DNA of 64,000 nucleotides from Coffea arabica (GCF_036785885.1 NC_092316.1:50601001-50665000); one strand, 5' to 3'; numbered from the stretch's first letter, positions 36,051-49,858 are shown. Numbers and translations: made by a program. The notes: a model not told the origin generated them from the letters alone.

Positions 36051-36810
36051 TTTCAACTGTAAAGTGGCATTGTTCAATCTTGAAACTCTATAATTTTTTT
36101 TTAATATTCTACGAATAGAGGATTTATGATACTAATAGGCAATTTCACAAAAAAGGGAAAAAAAAAAAAGAAAAGGCAATTATGTTGAAGTATTTTATTT
36201 ACACTACCTACTTGTTGCACGCTTACTTTTGTGATTACGTGTATTATTGACTTTACTGCTTTAATAGAAAATGCAATTCTCATCTTGTAGGCATCAACTG
36301 ATAATAATAATAATAAGAACAGTTTGTTCAAGTAATTACTTGACCGACCATGATCAAATTTAAAAATTTATGCAAATCTATGGACTTTTAGATGTGCATG
36401 TATATTTGACAATTGGATGTGTACCTTGTGTGGTCCATGCAATTTTTTTGCTCAATTGTAATTTTCTTAACTCATGTAATGTAACTACCTAATTAGCAAT
36501 AATGAATCTTAGAAACTCACCTATCTACTCACTTATATACAAAATGTAAACCATGCAAGATCACCCCACAAGTTGAAGCTTGCACCAATTTAATAAGAGT
36601 AAATCTTTCCTATACTGATGATATATACACTATCATCGTTGAATTCATGACATGTGCAAAAATTGAATTTCAAATTCAAATTTTGCATAGTTGCCATTTA
36701 TCCAACGCTGATAGTGTATACAGTATCAGTGTAGGAAAAATTAATCCATTTAATAATTGATGACAGGTTTGGGATTTCTTGTTAAAAAGTGAATTGAGAC
36801 TTGTTCATAT

Positions 36811-36848
<38 letters not shown>

Positions 36849-38604
36849 TAGATGAATCAGAGGGTTTTCTTCCTAAATTTGATAAGTTATTATCTTACAA
36901 TATGTTGTTAGAGAGTTGCTGTAATCAACCACACTACAGTTAGTCAATTATAACTTCAATCTTTATCTTACAAATTAAGCAAAGGCTTGGAGAAGATAAA
37001 AAATTGAAAATGGCATCGGTATTCCTCAAACGTGATAAAGAACTCTATATTTCTGGTTTTACTGGCGAAGTCCACTTGGAATATCATATATTGCAGTGCC
37101 AATTGTCCTCTTTTTTTTTTTTTTTTTTTTTGAATTCCATGCTAAGAAAAATGGGACTGCTGGACATATACTATGATTTACCATTCTGTGTTGGATTTTG
37201 CACTTCAATAAAAAAAGATCTAATTGAATACCTTAAAATAAGCTGTCTACAAATCAATTGGAAAAAACAGAAAGAAGAGAGAATCAACAGATGGTGGTCT
37301 AGGGATATACTAATAGCTATGCAATGATGAATCCCTTTTGAGGATATTATCATAAAATGCCTCAAAAATCAAAATAAGGAGTTAAAAAATCTTGATCATT
37401 GAGAGGCATAGATGTACTTGTTTCAGGTAGATGGCAATCTGTGAATTCCAGTTGGATTATGAAGATTTTGGGTGATGTATTGCAAATTAAATTTTCTATT
37501 TCCTCTTAAACTTGGGTGCCATGATTCTGCGTCTTTTGGACAATCCACCTTAGCATATACAGATGGAAGGCAAAGATAAGGCTTCTTTTATGCATTAAAG
37601 GGGTAAAAAAGCAGATGCAAACACAACTTAGCGAATATGATAGCCTTATAGTTCGTTTGGATTACTATAGTTTTTGTAGAAAATGTATTATAACGATATG
37701 ATATATGTGAAGTAAAAAAAAAGTGATTGAGAAATGTGTTTATAAAAAACGTAAAATTTTTCTCTTATAGCTTCCTCGAAACTGGTCATCAAGTTAATAG
37801 TTCCATTAAGTGGCTAGGGTATTATAAATCCATCAAAGTACATGAAAAGAAAATGAAATCAATGCAATAAAACTAATACTTCTCCTAAACTCTATCAAAC
37901 AAAAGTTTTGAAAATAGAGAAGCATTTTACTTATGGTATGAAATATAGGCCACGTTAATTTTGTGCACTACAGAATAAAAATGGAGGAACAAAGATGGAA
38001 ATTTGTTAATTGTGAATGTTTAATCGATGATCCTCAATATTAAGAAAAAATTCGAGAGTTACTAAATATGGGGACTATCGAAATGCTACACATACAAGTT
38101 AATGCAAAATATATGGCATGATAAAACATTATTATTTATTATTCTTCAACCCTTGGATGAGTTTATTCCATGGCCTTGTTCATTCTCCGAGAATCTATAC
38201 TTTGCTTTTTATTCTTTTTTTTTTAATTTTTTTTTCCTGTAGGGGAGGTGTGAGACTTCAGAAGCAAAGAAGGAACATAAAAATTTTGAATCTAGAATCT
38301 CTGATTTCACTGAATCAAAACCTTATTGGCCTCCAAAAATCTATACTTTATAGAATAAGATGTGGTATATGTTCATTAAGTTATTAAGAAAGGTTGACAA
38401 GACCATCAGGTGATTGCCTTTTGTTACTAGATCTTCTGCGCTGCATCAAGATTATCTATTTTTAACATTTGAAAGGCTTCAAACTCATTCCAAGTAATAC
38501 TAATCGGGCTACAACATTTCGCTTCAAGAAAACTTCATCCTATAGAAGGAATTTTTGTAAAAGCATTATTAGGGCTAAATTAATGACATTATATGTCATG
38601 AAAC
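36051..38604. other. AT-rich intergenic DNA
   Basis: No gene seen. It holds (TA)n at 36813-36844, a small MITE at 36606-36738 and a sequence near 37650 resembling the ends of Tourist-like MITEs. ORFs such as 37004-37327 contain poly-Phe from T-runs and are not protein-like. Confidence 0.6.
36606..36738. mobile_element. Small MITE with TIRs
   Basis: 133 bp whose first 33 bases (tttcctatactgatga...) match the inverted last 33 bases with about five mismatches. No coding capacity. Superfamily not assigned because the TSD is unclear. Confidence 0.55.
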
Positions 38605-39479
38605 TAGGTCTGTCAATCGGGGCTAATGAGTCGGGCTTTCATAAGATCAAATTCAGCTCATTTAATTTAAAACATTTTCGGGTTTCGGACTATGAGTTTT
38701 GGGGTCATAAATGTGAAACTCATACTCAACTCACAAAATATTTGGGTTGTGAGCCTTAATCGGGTTTAACCCAAACTCACTTATTACTCCTTAATTTTCT
38801 TAATATAATTACTATAACTATTAAGTTGTAAAACTAATTTAACATTTACAAGACTACAACATTAAAACTAAACATGAACAAGTAATAGTTTTTAAAAAGT
38901 ATATAAACCAAAAATTTTTCAACAATATTTATATTTAATTCGTTCAAAATGCATGAAAAGTAGTAATAAAATATGCGATCATAAACCAATACATCTTTAA
39001 AAGTTGAAACTTTTTTTATAATCTTGTGATTTAAATCCAAATATGCTCGATGATTTATGTTTGTAGACCAAAACGAAATCAACCAATATTATGCCAACAC
39101 AAAAATTTACTCAACCAATAAGAAAAGTTAGAGATTTAGTTATGCATTACTAATATTGGCTCTCAAGAAAGCTCATGGAAGAGTCTTTAGATGTATTTTA
39201 GCGTTTTGTAATTTATATATATTTAGTATTTAGTAATAATATATTTGGATATATAATTATACATAATATCAATATATAAATATTATATATAGAGGTAATT
39301 AAAGGGTCAGGCCTATATCGGGTTTGAGCCTAATAAGACTCAAGCTCGGCTCATATTCAATTCGGGCCTAATTTTTAGACTCAAACTCAGACCGGCTCAC
39401 TAAATGGTCAAGCTCATCCGGTTTTTTATCGGGTCGAACGAGCCGAGCTCGGGTTGGCTCAACCCCATTGGCAGTCCTA
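38605..39479. mobile_element. hAT-type non-autonomous element
   Basis: 875 bp with ends TAGGTCTGTCAATCGGG and, inverted, TAGGACTGCCAATGGGG. It is flanked by 8-bp duplications catgaaac (38597-38604) and catgaaaa (39480-39487), one mismatch. Inner ends are rich in cgggtt/gagcc motifs in both orientations; the middle is AT-rich and lacks an ORF. Confidence 0.75.
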
Positions 39480-39505
39480 CATGAAAAGCGCAATACAACA
39501 GAAGC

Positions 39506-39887
39506 CAGTGTTTTGAAAACCGGACCGGACGGCCGGTTCGACCGGTTGAACCGTGAACCGGCCATGGCTCCGGTCCGGTTCAATGCCAGGTTTGACTTTG
39601 TCAAAAAACCGGTCAAAAACCGGTCAGACCGCGAAACCGCTGAACCGGATTTGAACCGGTTATTTCCGGTTTTTGAGTTTTCCTTTTTTTTTTTTTGGCA
39701 AAATGTAGTTATTAAGATTCGAACTCAAAACCTTTGTAATAGAAGACCAATGTAGTAACCGTTGCACTATCACATCTTATTAGTTTTTTTTGATAACTTA
39801 TTTATATAAAACAAACACTCATATTTCTTTTGTTCCATTTTTTTTACAAAATATTATCCTTTCATGACTCTTTCTTTTTAATCTTCA

Positions 39888-39918
<31 letters not shown>

Positions 39919-40578
39919 CTCTCTCTCTATCATCTTTTCTTTTGCCACTCATTTTTTAATCAAATCTCTTTATTTTTAATTTATTGATGTTTTCTTCCAT
40001 ATTTTAATTTTGTTTTTGTCCATTAAATTTAAAAAAGTTAAAAAAGAATTATTTTTCTTTAACCCAATTTATTTAATACTACAACCACTCACTTTTATCT
40101 AATTTTTTGTTTCTTATCAAATTTGCATTTCTATTTTCAATTCTCTTGATTTTCTTCGAACTCCAAACTTCCTTTTTTAAATTGTAAATTTAAATTCCAA
40201 AATGTAAATTAAAATTTAAGTTCACAATGTCTAAATTCTCATAGACGTGAATTTTGTATAATTTCAAATATTGTGATATTTTTGGATTATATTTAAGATT
40301 TTTTTGGTAGATATAATTGAAATTGAGATGAAATTTATTTGTTTTAACTTATAATTTAAAAAATTTATTTTTAAAAATCCAAGTTATTCAAAAATAGTAA
40401 ACTTTTCATCATATAAAGTATTAAATTATCCATTACATGTCTTATTTTGTGCACATATATATTTATATAAATTATTTTTTAAAAAATTCATTGAACCGAG
40501 GTTGAACCGGTCCGACCGGTTGAACCTCGACCCTTTCACTTCATCGGTTCGATTAACGGTCCGGTTTTTAAAACATTG
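39506..40578. mobile_element. hAT-type non-autonomous element (CAGTGTTTT...AAAACATTG)
   Basis: 1073 bp with termini CAGTGTTTTGAAAACCGG and its inverted partner, the classic plant hAT MITE end. Perfect 8-bp TSD acagaagc at 39498-39505 and 40579-40586. Both ends are packed with ccggtt motifs. The interior carries a (CA)n-(CT)n microsatellite at about 39888-39928. The GC-rich end produces spurious ORFs. Confidence 0.88.
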
Positions 40579-40586
40579 ACAGAAGC

Positions 40587-42256
40587 ATGGAAAGTGACAA
40601 CTGATAAATGAACTTTTTGCTAAATGTGGAGCTCAGGACGTAGTATTTGAAATAAGATTCTCAAAACAAGTGCAAAAGAAATTTATTGGTTAGCGAAAAA
40701 TGTTATGGAGTATGAGATATAGTTGAAAATGGTACAAGAAGATTCCTAAGCTGAAAAGTATAAGGAAAAATCCACTTTATATAAAGAAACAACGTAAAAT
40801 AAAAGCAAGTGGATAAAGTAATGAAATTCCCTCCTGGGTTCATTTCTTTTTAATCTGGGCAATAAACTTTAATGGGTTGAAAAACTATAACATATATTAA
40901 CGAGAAAAGGCAAGCAATTAAGAGCAAATAAGGGTAAGTGATGCATGGCATATTAATTTCGCCCAAATCGTTTTCAAGAGTTAGTAAAAGTAAACTTGTT
41001 GAAATTCAAACCCATATGGCAAGGCAAGACGACTGAGGCAAAGAATAGTTGAAGGGTCTGAAGACTGATTCCTTGTTGATGTAAACTAATAATTAGTTGT
41101 ATAATATTCAATACTCAATAAAGATTTTTTTTTGGAATATTAATTAAAAGATCACATCAACATTCGGAAAACTTTGCTTGCTGTCACATATTCAGTGTAC
41201 TTCAAGTAAAGTTCATGTGATTCTCACCATTGCCCCAAAAAAAGGGCTAATAGAGAAAGCAATTTCTTTACCAGATATTGAGTGATCAAGTTTTCAGATG
41301 CTTTCATTAGTCAATTTGTTAGTACATCTATACTTTTTTTTTTCATGGTAATCGTTTAAGGTTAAAAAAAAAAAAGAAAAAGAAAGTTACCTCCATGTAG
41401 AAATTAATATTTAGTATGTTGCCCCTTGGACTTATGAGAAAGGTCGAAAAAACCACCAATGGTATTTTCCAAAAAAAAAAAAAACACCGTTACAACATAA
41501 AATTTCATGAAGATCTTTACTTAAGTTAGAACTTAATTCCCCACCAAAAAAAAAAATGTCTGAAATTAAAAGTTACCTCTCTTTTAGTTTGTATGGATCG
41601 ATACACGTATTCGTCCTCTGTGGATAGAATCCTTCATTGACCTCCACTTTTTTTGGCCAGACCTTCTTGTACTGCATTTAGCTACTAGCGTATTGACCCC
41701 GAACTGGAAGTCACATAAAATTGTGGTGGAAGTTCTGACTTAGCCAGACTAAACAATAAAGAAACAGAAATTTGAAAAAAATAATTGAAAACATGGATTA
41801 AGCATATAAAGTTGACCTTGACCTTCTGAGTTGCCTCAATTAAATAAAATGCTTATTCAGCAAACAAGTAAATATTTTGCCAAATGGTGTAGTTTACCTA
41901 TAAAGATTCTCTAGGAAAGAGTATTGCAATTCTTTAAGGTTTAATTAGATCAAACCCCTAAGCTGTGTTTCCCAATGTCTTACAATCAACTGATAAATTT
42001 CAATTAATCTATAAATGAATCTTCAATACACTGATAATGTATGATCCGTCAGCACTGAATGCATGACAATTCATCTGAATTTAAATTTAAAATAAAAAAT
42101 CAGCTAATGTATCGTGCATCTAACCGTGATATATGATTAACTCTTTATTTATTGAATCTAAGTTTGAGCGCAAAATGCACATGTTGAAGCCAAAAGAACA
42201 ACTATAGTTTGTTTGAAAAAGAATTGGCCTAAGTCAAAATTTTTGCCCGTCTCTAA
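40587..42256. other. AT-rich intergenic DNA
   Basis: I see no gene and no clear element in this stretch. Confidence 0.5.
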
Positions 42257-42494
42257 GGCATTGTTTGTTTTGAGAGAATGGGAGGGAAAGGAAAGGAAAT
42301 GGAGAGAGAAGATTTTTTATATTTGAATTAATTTTTGAGAAGGGAAAGAAAAGGATTGAAAGGGAAAGGGAGTTATAAAGTTTAGTTAAAAAGATGAATA
42401 GACTCAAGTTTTCTCTATTCTCCTTTCTTTCTTTTTTTCCTATTAAAGCCCTTTCCTTTCCTTTCCTTCAATTTCCTTCAATCCAAATGGTGCC
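42257..42494. mobile_element. Tourist/PIF-Harbinger-like MITE
   Basis: 238 bp with ends GGCATTGTTTGTTTTG and, inverted, GGCACCATTTGGATTG, flanked by TAA on both sides (42254-42256 and 42495-42497). It is purine-rich on the left and pyrimidine-rich on the right, so it can fold on itself. A 3-bp TWA target and GGC ends fit PIF/Harbinger. Confidence 0.6.
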
Positions 42495-42497
42495 TAA

Positions 42498-44949
42498 GAC
42501 TAATCAAATGTACAATGAATGTAGGTGTGCAACTTTAATGTTTGAGAAAAGAAGCTCCCAACATTGGTTGAATAAGGCAGTCTACGTATAGTCTATATGT
42601 CACATGAAATTCGATATTTTTGGTTTGGGCTTCTTAGGTTGATTAAGTATTGAAAGGCTATTGGCAAAATAAATCCAATTAGATCGATAATGAAGGGGCA
42701 AAGTGGATTTATGTATTTCTAAAGGATATTCGAATTAAATACTTCTTGGAATTCAGTTTACTGTTCGAGGTGGTAATATCAATTTATTAACATGGTTGTT
42801 GGACTCTAAATTTTCTTTTCTTTATTTTTTTTTCCTTCAAGTTTTCAGTATGGTGGTTGATCAACCACTGATGAAACCTTACATACCCCTTCTCTTTTGT
42901 TCTGCATTCCGGACTGGAATTCTCGAAGTAAAACTTTGCAATCTCCATTGGACTTTTATGGTTCGAGAAAATTTTGGAAATATAAGCAGCTGTTTTTACT
43001 TTTCCTTCTTTAACCAAAAGCAAAATGACATTTTCAAAGGTAAAAGATTATTCATTTGACAGTTAGGTAACTTTTCTGGTCTGAAAATTATTTATTTACA
43101 ATCATGCTAAACTCTTGTTTTCTTCAGACTTCAGTGGAATGGATTGGACCATTGGAGTTTCGGTTTATCACTTTTTGGGCTCTAAGGAGGGCCAAGGGCC
43201 CGTGTTTGAGTAATGACGGTATTCATTCATCATGTTTTAGATATTATTGTAAATTTCTAGGCTTTAGCCTTGTAATTTGCAGAGAATTGAAATTTAAAAA
43301 AAAAATTAGGGTTTTAGCTTAGTAGTTTCTACAGTAGTATAAACAGATTAGGAGTAGTTTGCACACAAGTTTAGTTTAGTAGTTAGCTAAGAAGAGAAAA
43401 GAAGATGAGCTTTTAATATTGTTCGGGAATTTAAGAAAGAAGTGAAAGGATTTGAATATAAGGGATGAGTAAATCCTATACAACCACTCTTTTTGAAGAC
43501 AAACTAGACCTTTTAATTTAATTTTGAGAACTTTTATAACCACACAGCAAGTTTCCTCTCACTCAATTATCCAACTTGGAAGGAAAGATTTTTTATGGTG
43601 TATCTCAAAATTTTTTGGGGAATTTACGAAAGAATGTTGTTGAAGTAGGGGAACTTTCCATAATTCCATTGGTTGAGAATAATGCAAGATCAATTGAATT
43701 CTTTCAAGATCCAACTTTCATCAAGGAAGATCAATTTGGGATCGACGGTGAGCTTAAATAAGATGGGCCCATAAATTATTTTGCTTTTGGAGAAACTGAA
43801 ATATATGAACCAGGCAAAAAAGAGTCTCTAATGTACCAAAGATTGACCAAACTCTTCACAGATAATCCCACTAATTATCCTTTGGAATAATTTTAGAAAC
43901 CTAACTATTTCACTGGCCACCTTTTAGACTTCAAAAATTATACTAACCTTTTTTTAAATTTATTATCTTCTAACATTTAGGTCCAACTAGCAATTAAAAG
44001 GTGATATTAGGAGAGAGAATATAACATGATTTCACCATTGGCTAGATTATTTAGTTAATCTAATATCATCTCACACATTAAAGAAAAACCCTGGAATCCG
44101 CAGTTTATCATCTAGGATCAAATCACATATAGTATCAAAAAATAATATATCATTGTCTATATTTCACTTAATTTAAAATTCAAATTACTTTTTCAGTTAT
44201 ATACCAATTGTTATACATGATCAACAACAAATAATAAAAAAACAATTTGCAACCAAAAATTACGAAGAGCGAACTTTAATACCATAAAAATCTCGACAAC
44301 TAACCTTAATATGTTGATAAGGATATTTATGATATTAAGGTTTGCTCTTTGTAATGTTTCATTTGCAAATTTTTTTATTATTTGTTGTCGATTATGTTTG
44401 ATAATAGGTATGTCACTGAAAAGAATAATTAGGATCTTGCATTTTTTATTTATTTTTTGGTAAACAACTCATAATATGTAAAAAAAATTTAAGTAAGCTA
44501 AAAATAACAAAATCATCATTTTATCATACAAATTATGTTTTATATTTTCAAAATTTAATGTATATGCATATATTATTGATATGTAGTCATAACAGGTATA
44601 GCAAATATAAGCTTATAACCATCATATTTATTTTAAAATTTTTAATAAATAACTTACAATATGTAAAAAATTAAAATGAACTCTAAATAACCAAGTCATC
44701 ATTTTATCTTACAAATTATGATATTTTTAGTTCTTAAATTATAAGATATATGCATATATTATTAATGTGCAGCTATATATATATATGTATGTATATTTTC
44801 TACGAGAATATCCTTCTCCGTCCCTTGTCCCATTTAAAATGGGGGAAAAAAAATCCCCCCACTTTTGCACTGCCTCGCCTTGCCCCGTTGCTCTCTGCGG
44901 GGCAAGTGTTTGCCATGCCTAACTTTTTTTTTTTATTATTATTGAAACA
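42498..44949. other. AT-rich intergenic DNA
   Basis: No gene seen. It has a few imperfect inverted repeats around 44250-44410 and repeated AT-rich blocks around 44450-44760 that may be decayed MITEs. Confidence 0.5.
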
Positions 44950-45002
44950 ATAGAATTGTATTGATTGGACAAAAGTATATAAATGCGAGCACATGCTCGA
45001 TG

Positions 45003-45290
45003 CTTTACAATGTGCATTTAGCATAATAGATTGGGATTAACCCACTCTACATCATAATAATTACTCAGAGCTTGAGCATTAAATAAACAGCTAAGATAAT
45101 TCTTATTAATTTTTCCTAAACAGAAGGAGCATTTGTAAAACGCACTCAATTCACGGATGTCATTTGTCAGGGTAGCTAGCCATATATAGACTGTTTTACC
45201 CCCTTGAATTTGCTGCAGCTGGTCTTTATTTGGAACTCCAATGCATACAAACCTCCATCCTTGCTCTTGACACCTTCAACACAATGTTGA
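45003..45290 (-). pseudogene. Unidentified coding-like remnant
   Basis: On the minus strand an open frame of about 80 codons reads ...GWRFVCIGVPNKDQLQQIQG... and ends ...WVNPNLLC before TAA near 45019. It looks like real protein composition (mixed residues, paired CX2C) unlike surrounding low-complexity ORFs. It lacks an ATG and has a TGA just upstream. I do not recognise the family. It could be a decayed exon or transposon ORF. Confidence 0.3.
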
Positions 45291-45522
45291 AATTGACTCT
45301 CCTTACATTGTCTTACAGAAAGTAAGAGTCTCGACAAATAAACCTAGATTCCCGAACAATCTTCAAAAGTCGGCAACTTTTGAAGACGTCCAGGGAACTT
45401 ATCTACCCAGCCAATTCCCCCCCAATAGGCGATGTGGGATTGAAACCCCGACAAGGGCCAAGCCTCTACGGGCTGTTGCTGCTAAGAAGTAACTACCCCC
45501 CACAATGTTGAAATTGACTCTC
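45280..45522. repeat. 22-bp direct repeats flanking a 199-bp segment
   Basis: cacaatgttgaaattgactc plus tc occurs at 45280-45301 and 45501-45522. The segment between contains gcgatgtgggattgaaaccc, a motif common in plant repeats. It could be an insertion with a long TSD or a local duplication. Confidence 0.5.
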
Positions 45523-46578
45523 ACTTGCTCTTTCTCTCATCTTCCATCCCATCACATCCTGCCCCCACTATCGGCTGCTACAATGCGCCCTACTATTGGT
45601 TTGCCATTCCTAGCTACTATAGGAATATTTGGCTGTAAATTCTTGACTTTGGAGGTCCCTCATCCCGCCTCTCAAAGGATTAGACTTTAGAGTTTGGTAG
45701 CACAATTTGCTGCGGTGTAATTTCGTGGGCCGTCCCAACCATAAATAAGCTGGTGCCGGATCTATACATAGGATTATGGTCGGACACGGTAGAATGTCTA
45801 GGACAGTTTGGTGGCCTCGTTACTTACTATCGATGCACCAGGGGGGAAGATCGCTAAAGTTGTACCTGCGATGAATGTTTTGTTCCCTTGTATTGGATCA
45901 ACACGGGGGAATTTCTCCTCCTCTAGTAGGAGCCAATGTCTTACATTTTGTCACTGCGGGAGCCAAAGCAAATGTCAATGGGGTTCGTCAATCTCACTCT
46001 AAGTAGCCCAACCGGCGTCAGCATCTCTAATCTCAACATGAATGCTCAGCTTTGCCTCAAAGGGGATTCCTTAGAGCACCCATTTCACCCATTGCTATAA
46101 CAATTGGATCCATGTATGGTTTTGCTTATCCATTCACTGTCGTCATAGCCGCTAGTTTTAGCTCGTAATGCTGAAGCAAACGCTGTAGCTGGCCATTTCT
46201 CCTCGAGTCCTGACTACTTCCGGTTCTTTCTTGCCAAGTATCCCCACTGTGATTTGGGATCTATATATTTTTTTTAACTATTATTAGCTGTAAATTTTTT
46301 ACTTTGGCACTTCCCTGTCCAAGCTCTTACTTCTTAGGGGATTTCAGTATGGCTTTCGTGGACGGTCCCAACCATATATAAGCTTGTCCCTGCTCTATAG
46401 GTGGGATTGTGGTAGGGTAGTTTCCTAAGGTAGCTGTTCTTGCACGTTTGCTGGGGCAGTCCCTTATCTATAAGACCGAGAAGTTATTGCATGGGTGCAC
46501 TAGCTCACTATCCATCATTTCTTATCAAATACTTAGTAAAATTAAATTGTTCATAAATTGAAATATGATTGGTATTAG
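45523..46578. other. Compositionally distinct segment, possibly organelle-derived
   Basis: Noticeably richer in G+C than its surroundings, with no poly(A/T) runs, and containing two diverged copies of a roughly 120-bp block (about 45630-45765 and 46290-46415, both with gtcccaaccata). No intact gene seen. Texture is like plant mitochondrial intergenic DNA, but I did not recognise a specific locus. It ends at the break into defensin unit 3. Confidence 0.3.
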
Positions 46579-46804
46579 TTGCAGCTTCACCCTTATAAAC
46601 AGACGCCTGCCGAATTTGGATAGGCAATGTTAAAGGCTGTGAAAAAAGTTGGGAAAAGGATTTTTTTTTTTTTTTTTTTGTAGAAGACCCTTGCCCCTCA
46701 GCCGGCGGCAGAAAGGCAGCCATGCAAAAATCTAAGATATTTCACGGAGAAACCAATCTTTTAGATAGAAGGTTTTTATCGTTAGTTTTTTCTTGAACTA
46801 GCTT
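46579..46804 (-). mobile_element. LINE 5' remnant, unit 3
   Basis: Homologous to 12283-12508: the 5' leader and first roughly 49 codons of ORF1 (ATG at 46723, MAAFLPPAEGQGSS). The rest of the LINE is absent; homology starts abruptly at 46579. The run of A/T near 46660 is expanded, giving poly-Lys. Confidence 0.8.
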
Positions 46805-47514
46805 GTTTGTATATGCGTTCTACTTGAATTGAAGAGTGAATCCATAAATTGAAATAACAAATTAATTACAAAACCTTGCCAGAAATAAAATCAAACTGTA
46901 ACTTTTGAAGACTTACTTAGAAAATTCAAATTCAATGACCTAACTATGAAGAAGGTATAGGTAATTACAGACCACATACAGCGAATATAAACAAAGTCCA
47001 AATGCGGTCCTTACATTGAAGGGAATAAAAACGAAGTTCCAAATTCGGTCCTTGCATTGAAGTTAAAAAAAAAAACTTTCCAAAAAAATTGGTGAAAAAG
47101 TGTAAACATTTTCACTGCTTGATAAAGTAATGAGATCGAGAACCATATATATGAGTAAAAATATAGAGTATCTGTGATAGCGATAATCTGATAAAGATAA
47201 TCTAATATTTGAATTGATATTTCGAACTTTTGAGTTGAAGATGAGAGAGAGTTAAAAACATAATTCAAAATTATTTATACTAATCCCAGAAAATTTAGGC
47301 TTGACGATTAGGGTTAAGGAAAAAAAGGGTGAAAGAATGGAAGAGATAATTATGACAGGATTATCTAGAATTGTAAAGGCAAGAGAAAAAAGAGGGATGG
47401 AATAGTGTAGGTTATTAGGGGGTTAACTCATAAAGCGCATTGCACCTACTTGCCCTGTCGTTAAGCCACGTAGAAAAGAGATAAAATAAAAGGATAAGGA
47501 TGAGAATACGACTT

Positions 47515-47548
<34 letters not shown>

Positions 47549-48413
47549 TGGTATATATATACAAGCCTACATCATTTTTCTAAGCAAGAAGAAATGAGAC
47601 AATCTAGGTCTAGCGCCTCAGAATTTCCTCTAGCAAACTTCAGCCATAGAGGCCACAAAACTCAAATGACAGCATCCTTTTAGATGTCTCATTTGCTCGT
47701 AAATGCATCTCAAATAGGAATTTATATTTGCCGTACGAGTCAAATACATATAGTTAATTGGATTCAAATAACTTTTTCTTTTCCATAAATTTCGTGCTAT
47801 GCACTATGTCTTGATAACGCACTTAATAATAAAATTTATTAAGAATCCTATTTCCAACATTAGATATTGACTTCTGTTATTAATAGTTCCTTTTGAAATT
47901 AGTTACTTTTCTACTTCTTGTAGTGATAACAATTCTTATTTACTTCGGTTCCCTATGTAGTACACAAATTATTGGCATGAATTTGGAGATATATCTAATA
48001 GAGATATTTATGTCTCTTTTATTTATATCGCATTACTTTCCAGTTCCTTTTTTGGGTAGGAAATAAGAATCATATAATAATAAAAATTCTTCTAGGAAAT
48101 TAGAATTGATATACATCCAAACAAAAAAGGAGCAAGCCATGTGGAAAACTATTTGCCATCTCGTTAAGCCACGTAGGAAAGAGAAAACATGAAGGGATAA
48201 GAATGAGAATACGACTTTATTATATATATATATATATATATATATAAATATGATTCCTAAAATCTTCTAAGGGTTGGCTTCACTTTTTACAAATCCAACG
48301 GCGAATTGATACTTATATTAATATGATACTGAAAAGGTACTAATTCTTTTTAAACCATTTAATCTTCAAGTATCATTGCCAACCATGGACTCCAACTTTT
48401 GTTCGCAGTTGTG
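46805..48413. other. Spacer of unit 3
   Basis: Counterpart of 12509-14108, beginning with the LINE target site carrying one change (atatgcgttctactt). It includes the paired direct repeats and (AT)n tracts near 47513-47549 and 48219-48246. No gene. Confidence 0.65.
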
Positions 48414-48422
48414 CTAGATTAA

Positions 48423-49858
48423 GGGATAATTGCAGAAACCTCCCCTGAGGTTTCTGACATTTGCACTGACCTCCCCTGTGGTTTGAAAAATTACATTGAC
48501 CTCCCTTAGGTTACTAATCCTTTGCAAATTCAATCCAAACGATTAAAATATTATTTTAGGGAGTGAAATTAGAATTTTTTACCAAATTTGTCCTTTGTAT
48601 TACATGTCCAATGAATGACAAAATATTACAAATCAATTAACAATTAATAAACTTTAAAGAGTATAGTTTATAAGCAAATATGCATTACCTATTTAAAGTA
48701 CCGGCTCTTTATGAGTATTTTACTTTCAAACATTTAATTTAATACAAATATTTACGCTCAAATACATATTTGTATTTACTTTCAAATATTTAATTTTTTT
48801 TAAATACAAAAACTACCAATCTCTCTTCCGTAAAAATATTAATATAACATTTTTTCAATTTTAGTTACAAACATTTATGTATTTAACATAAATTAAATGA
48901 TTCAGAATAAAATACCCATAAAGAGTCAATACTTTACTCATGTAATGGATGAAAGGCATAAAGAATTAATACTTTATGGGTCATTTTTTAAAAAAATATT
49001 TAATTTATATTAAATAAATAACCTACCGATTTCCTTTTTACAAGAATATTACTGTAACACTTTTTGAATTTTACTAACAAACATTAATATATTTATCATA
49101 AATTAAATGTTTGAAAGTAAAATATTCATAAAAAGCTGGTACTTTAAATGAGTAATGTGTGTTTGCCTATAAAGAGCGGGTAACTATTTAAAGTACTGGT
49201 TCTTTAAGGGTATTTTATTTTCAAACATTTAATTTAATACAAATATTTACGCTCAAATACAGATTTGTATTTACTTTCAAATATTTAATTTTTGTTAAAT
49301 ACAAAACCTACTAATCTCTCTTCCGTAAAAATATTAATATAACACTTTTTCAATTTTAGTTACAAACATTTATGTATTTAACATAAATTAAATGATTTAG
49401 AATAAAATGCACATAAAGAGTGAATACTTTACTCGTGTAATGGATGAAAGCCATAAAAAGTTAATACTTTATGGGCCATTCATTTTTTTTAAAAAAATAT
49501 TTAATTTATATTAAATAAATAACCTATCGATATCTTTTTTGCAAGAATATTACTATAACAATTTTTGAATTTTACTTACAAATATTGATATATTTATCAT
49601 AAATTAAATATTTGAAAGTAAAATGCTCGTAAAGAGCTGGTACTTTAAATGAGTAATGCGTGTTTGCCCATAATTTATACTCCTTAAAATTTATTAATTG
49701 TTAATTGATTTATAGTACTTTGTCATTCATTGGATATGTAGCACAAAGGGCAAATTTGGTATAAAATTCTAATTTCACTCCCTAAAATAATATTTTAATC
49801 GTTTGGACTAAATTTACAAAGGATTAGTAACCTCATGGGAGGTTTCTGCAGTTATCCC
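48423..49858. mobile_element. MULE-type non-autonomous element (unit 3)
   Basis: 1436-bp counterpart of 14118-15552 at the same site, with TSD ctagattaa (48414-48422, one change) and ccagattaa (49859-49867). Same long TIRs and internal tandem duplication. Confidence 0.85.

Noticed and set aside
39368-39755. ORFs with repeated DR/PV motifs
   Set aside because: They come from ccggtt-rich termini of hAT MITEs.
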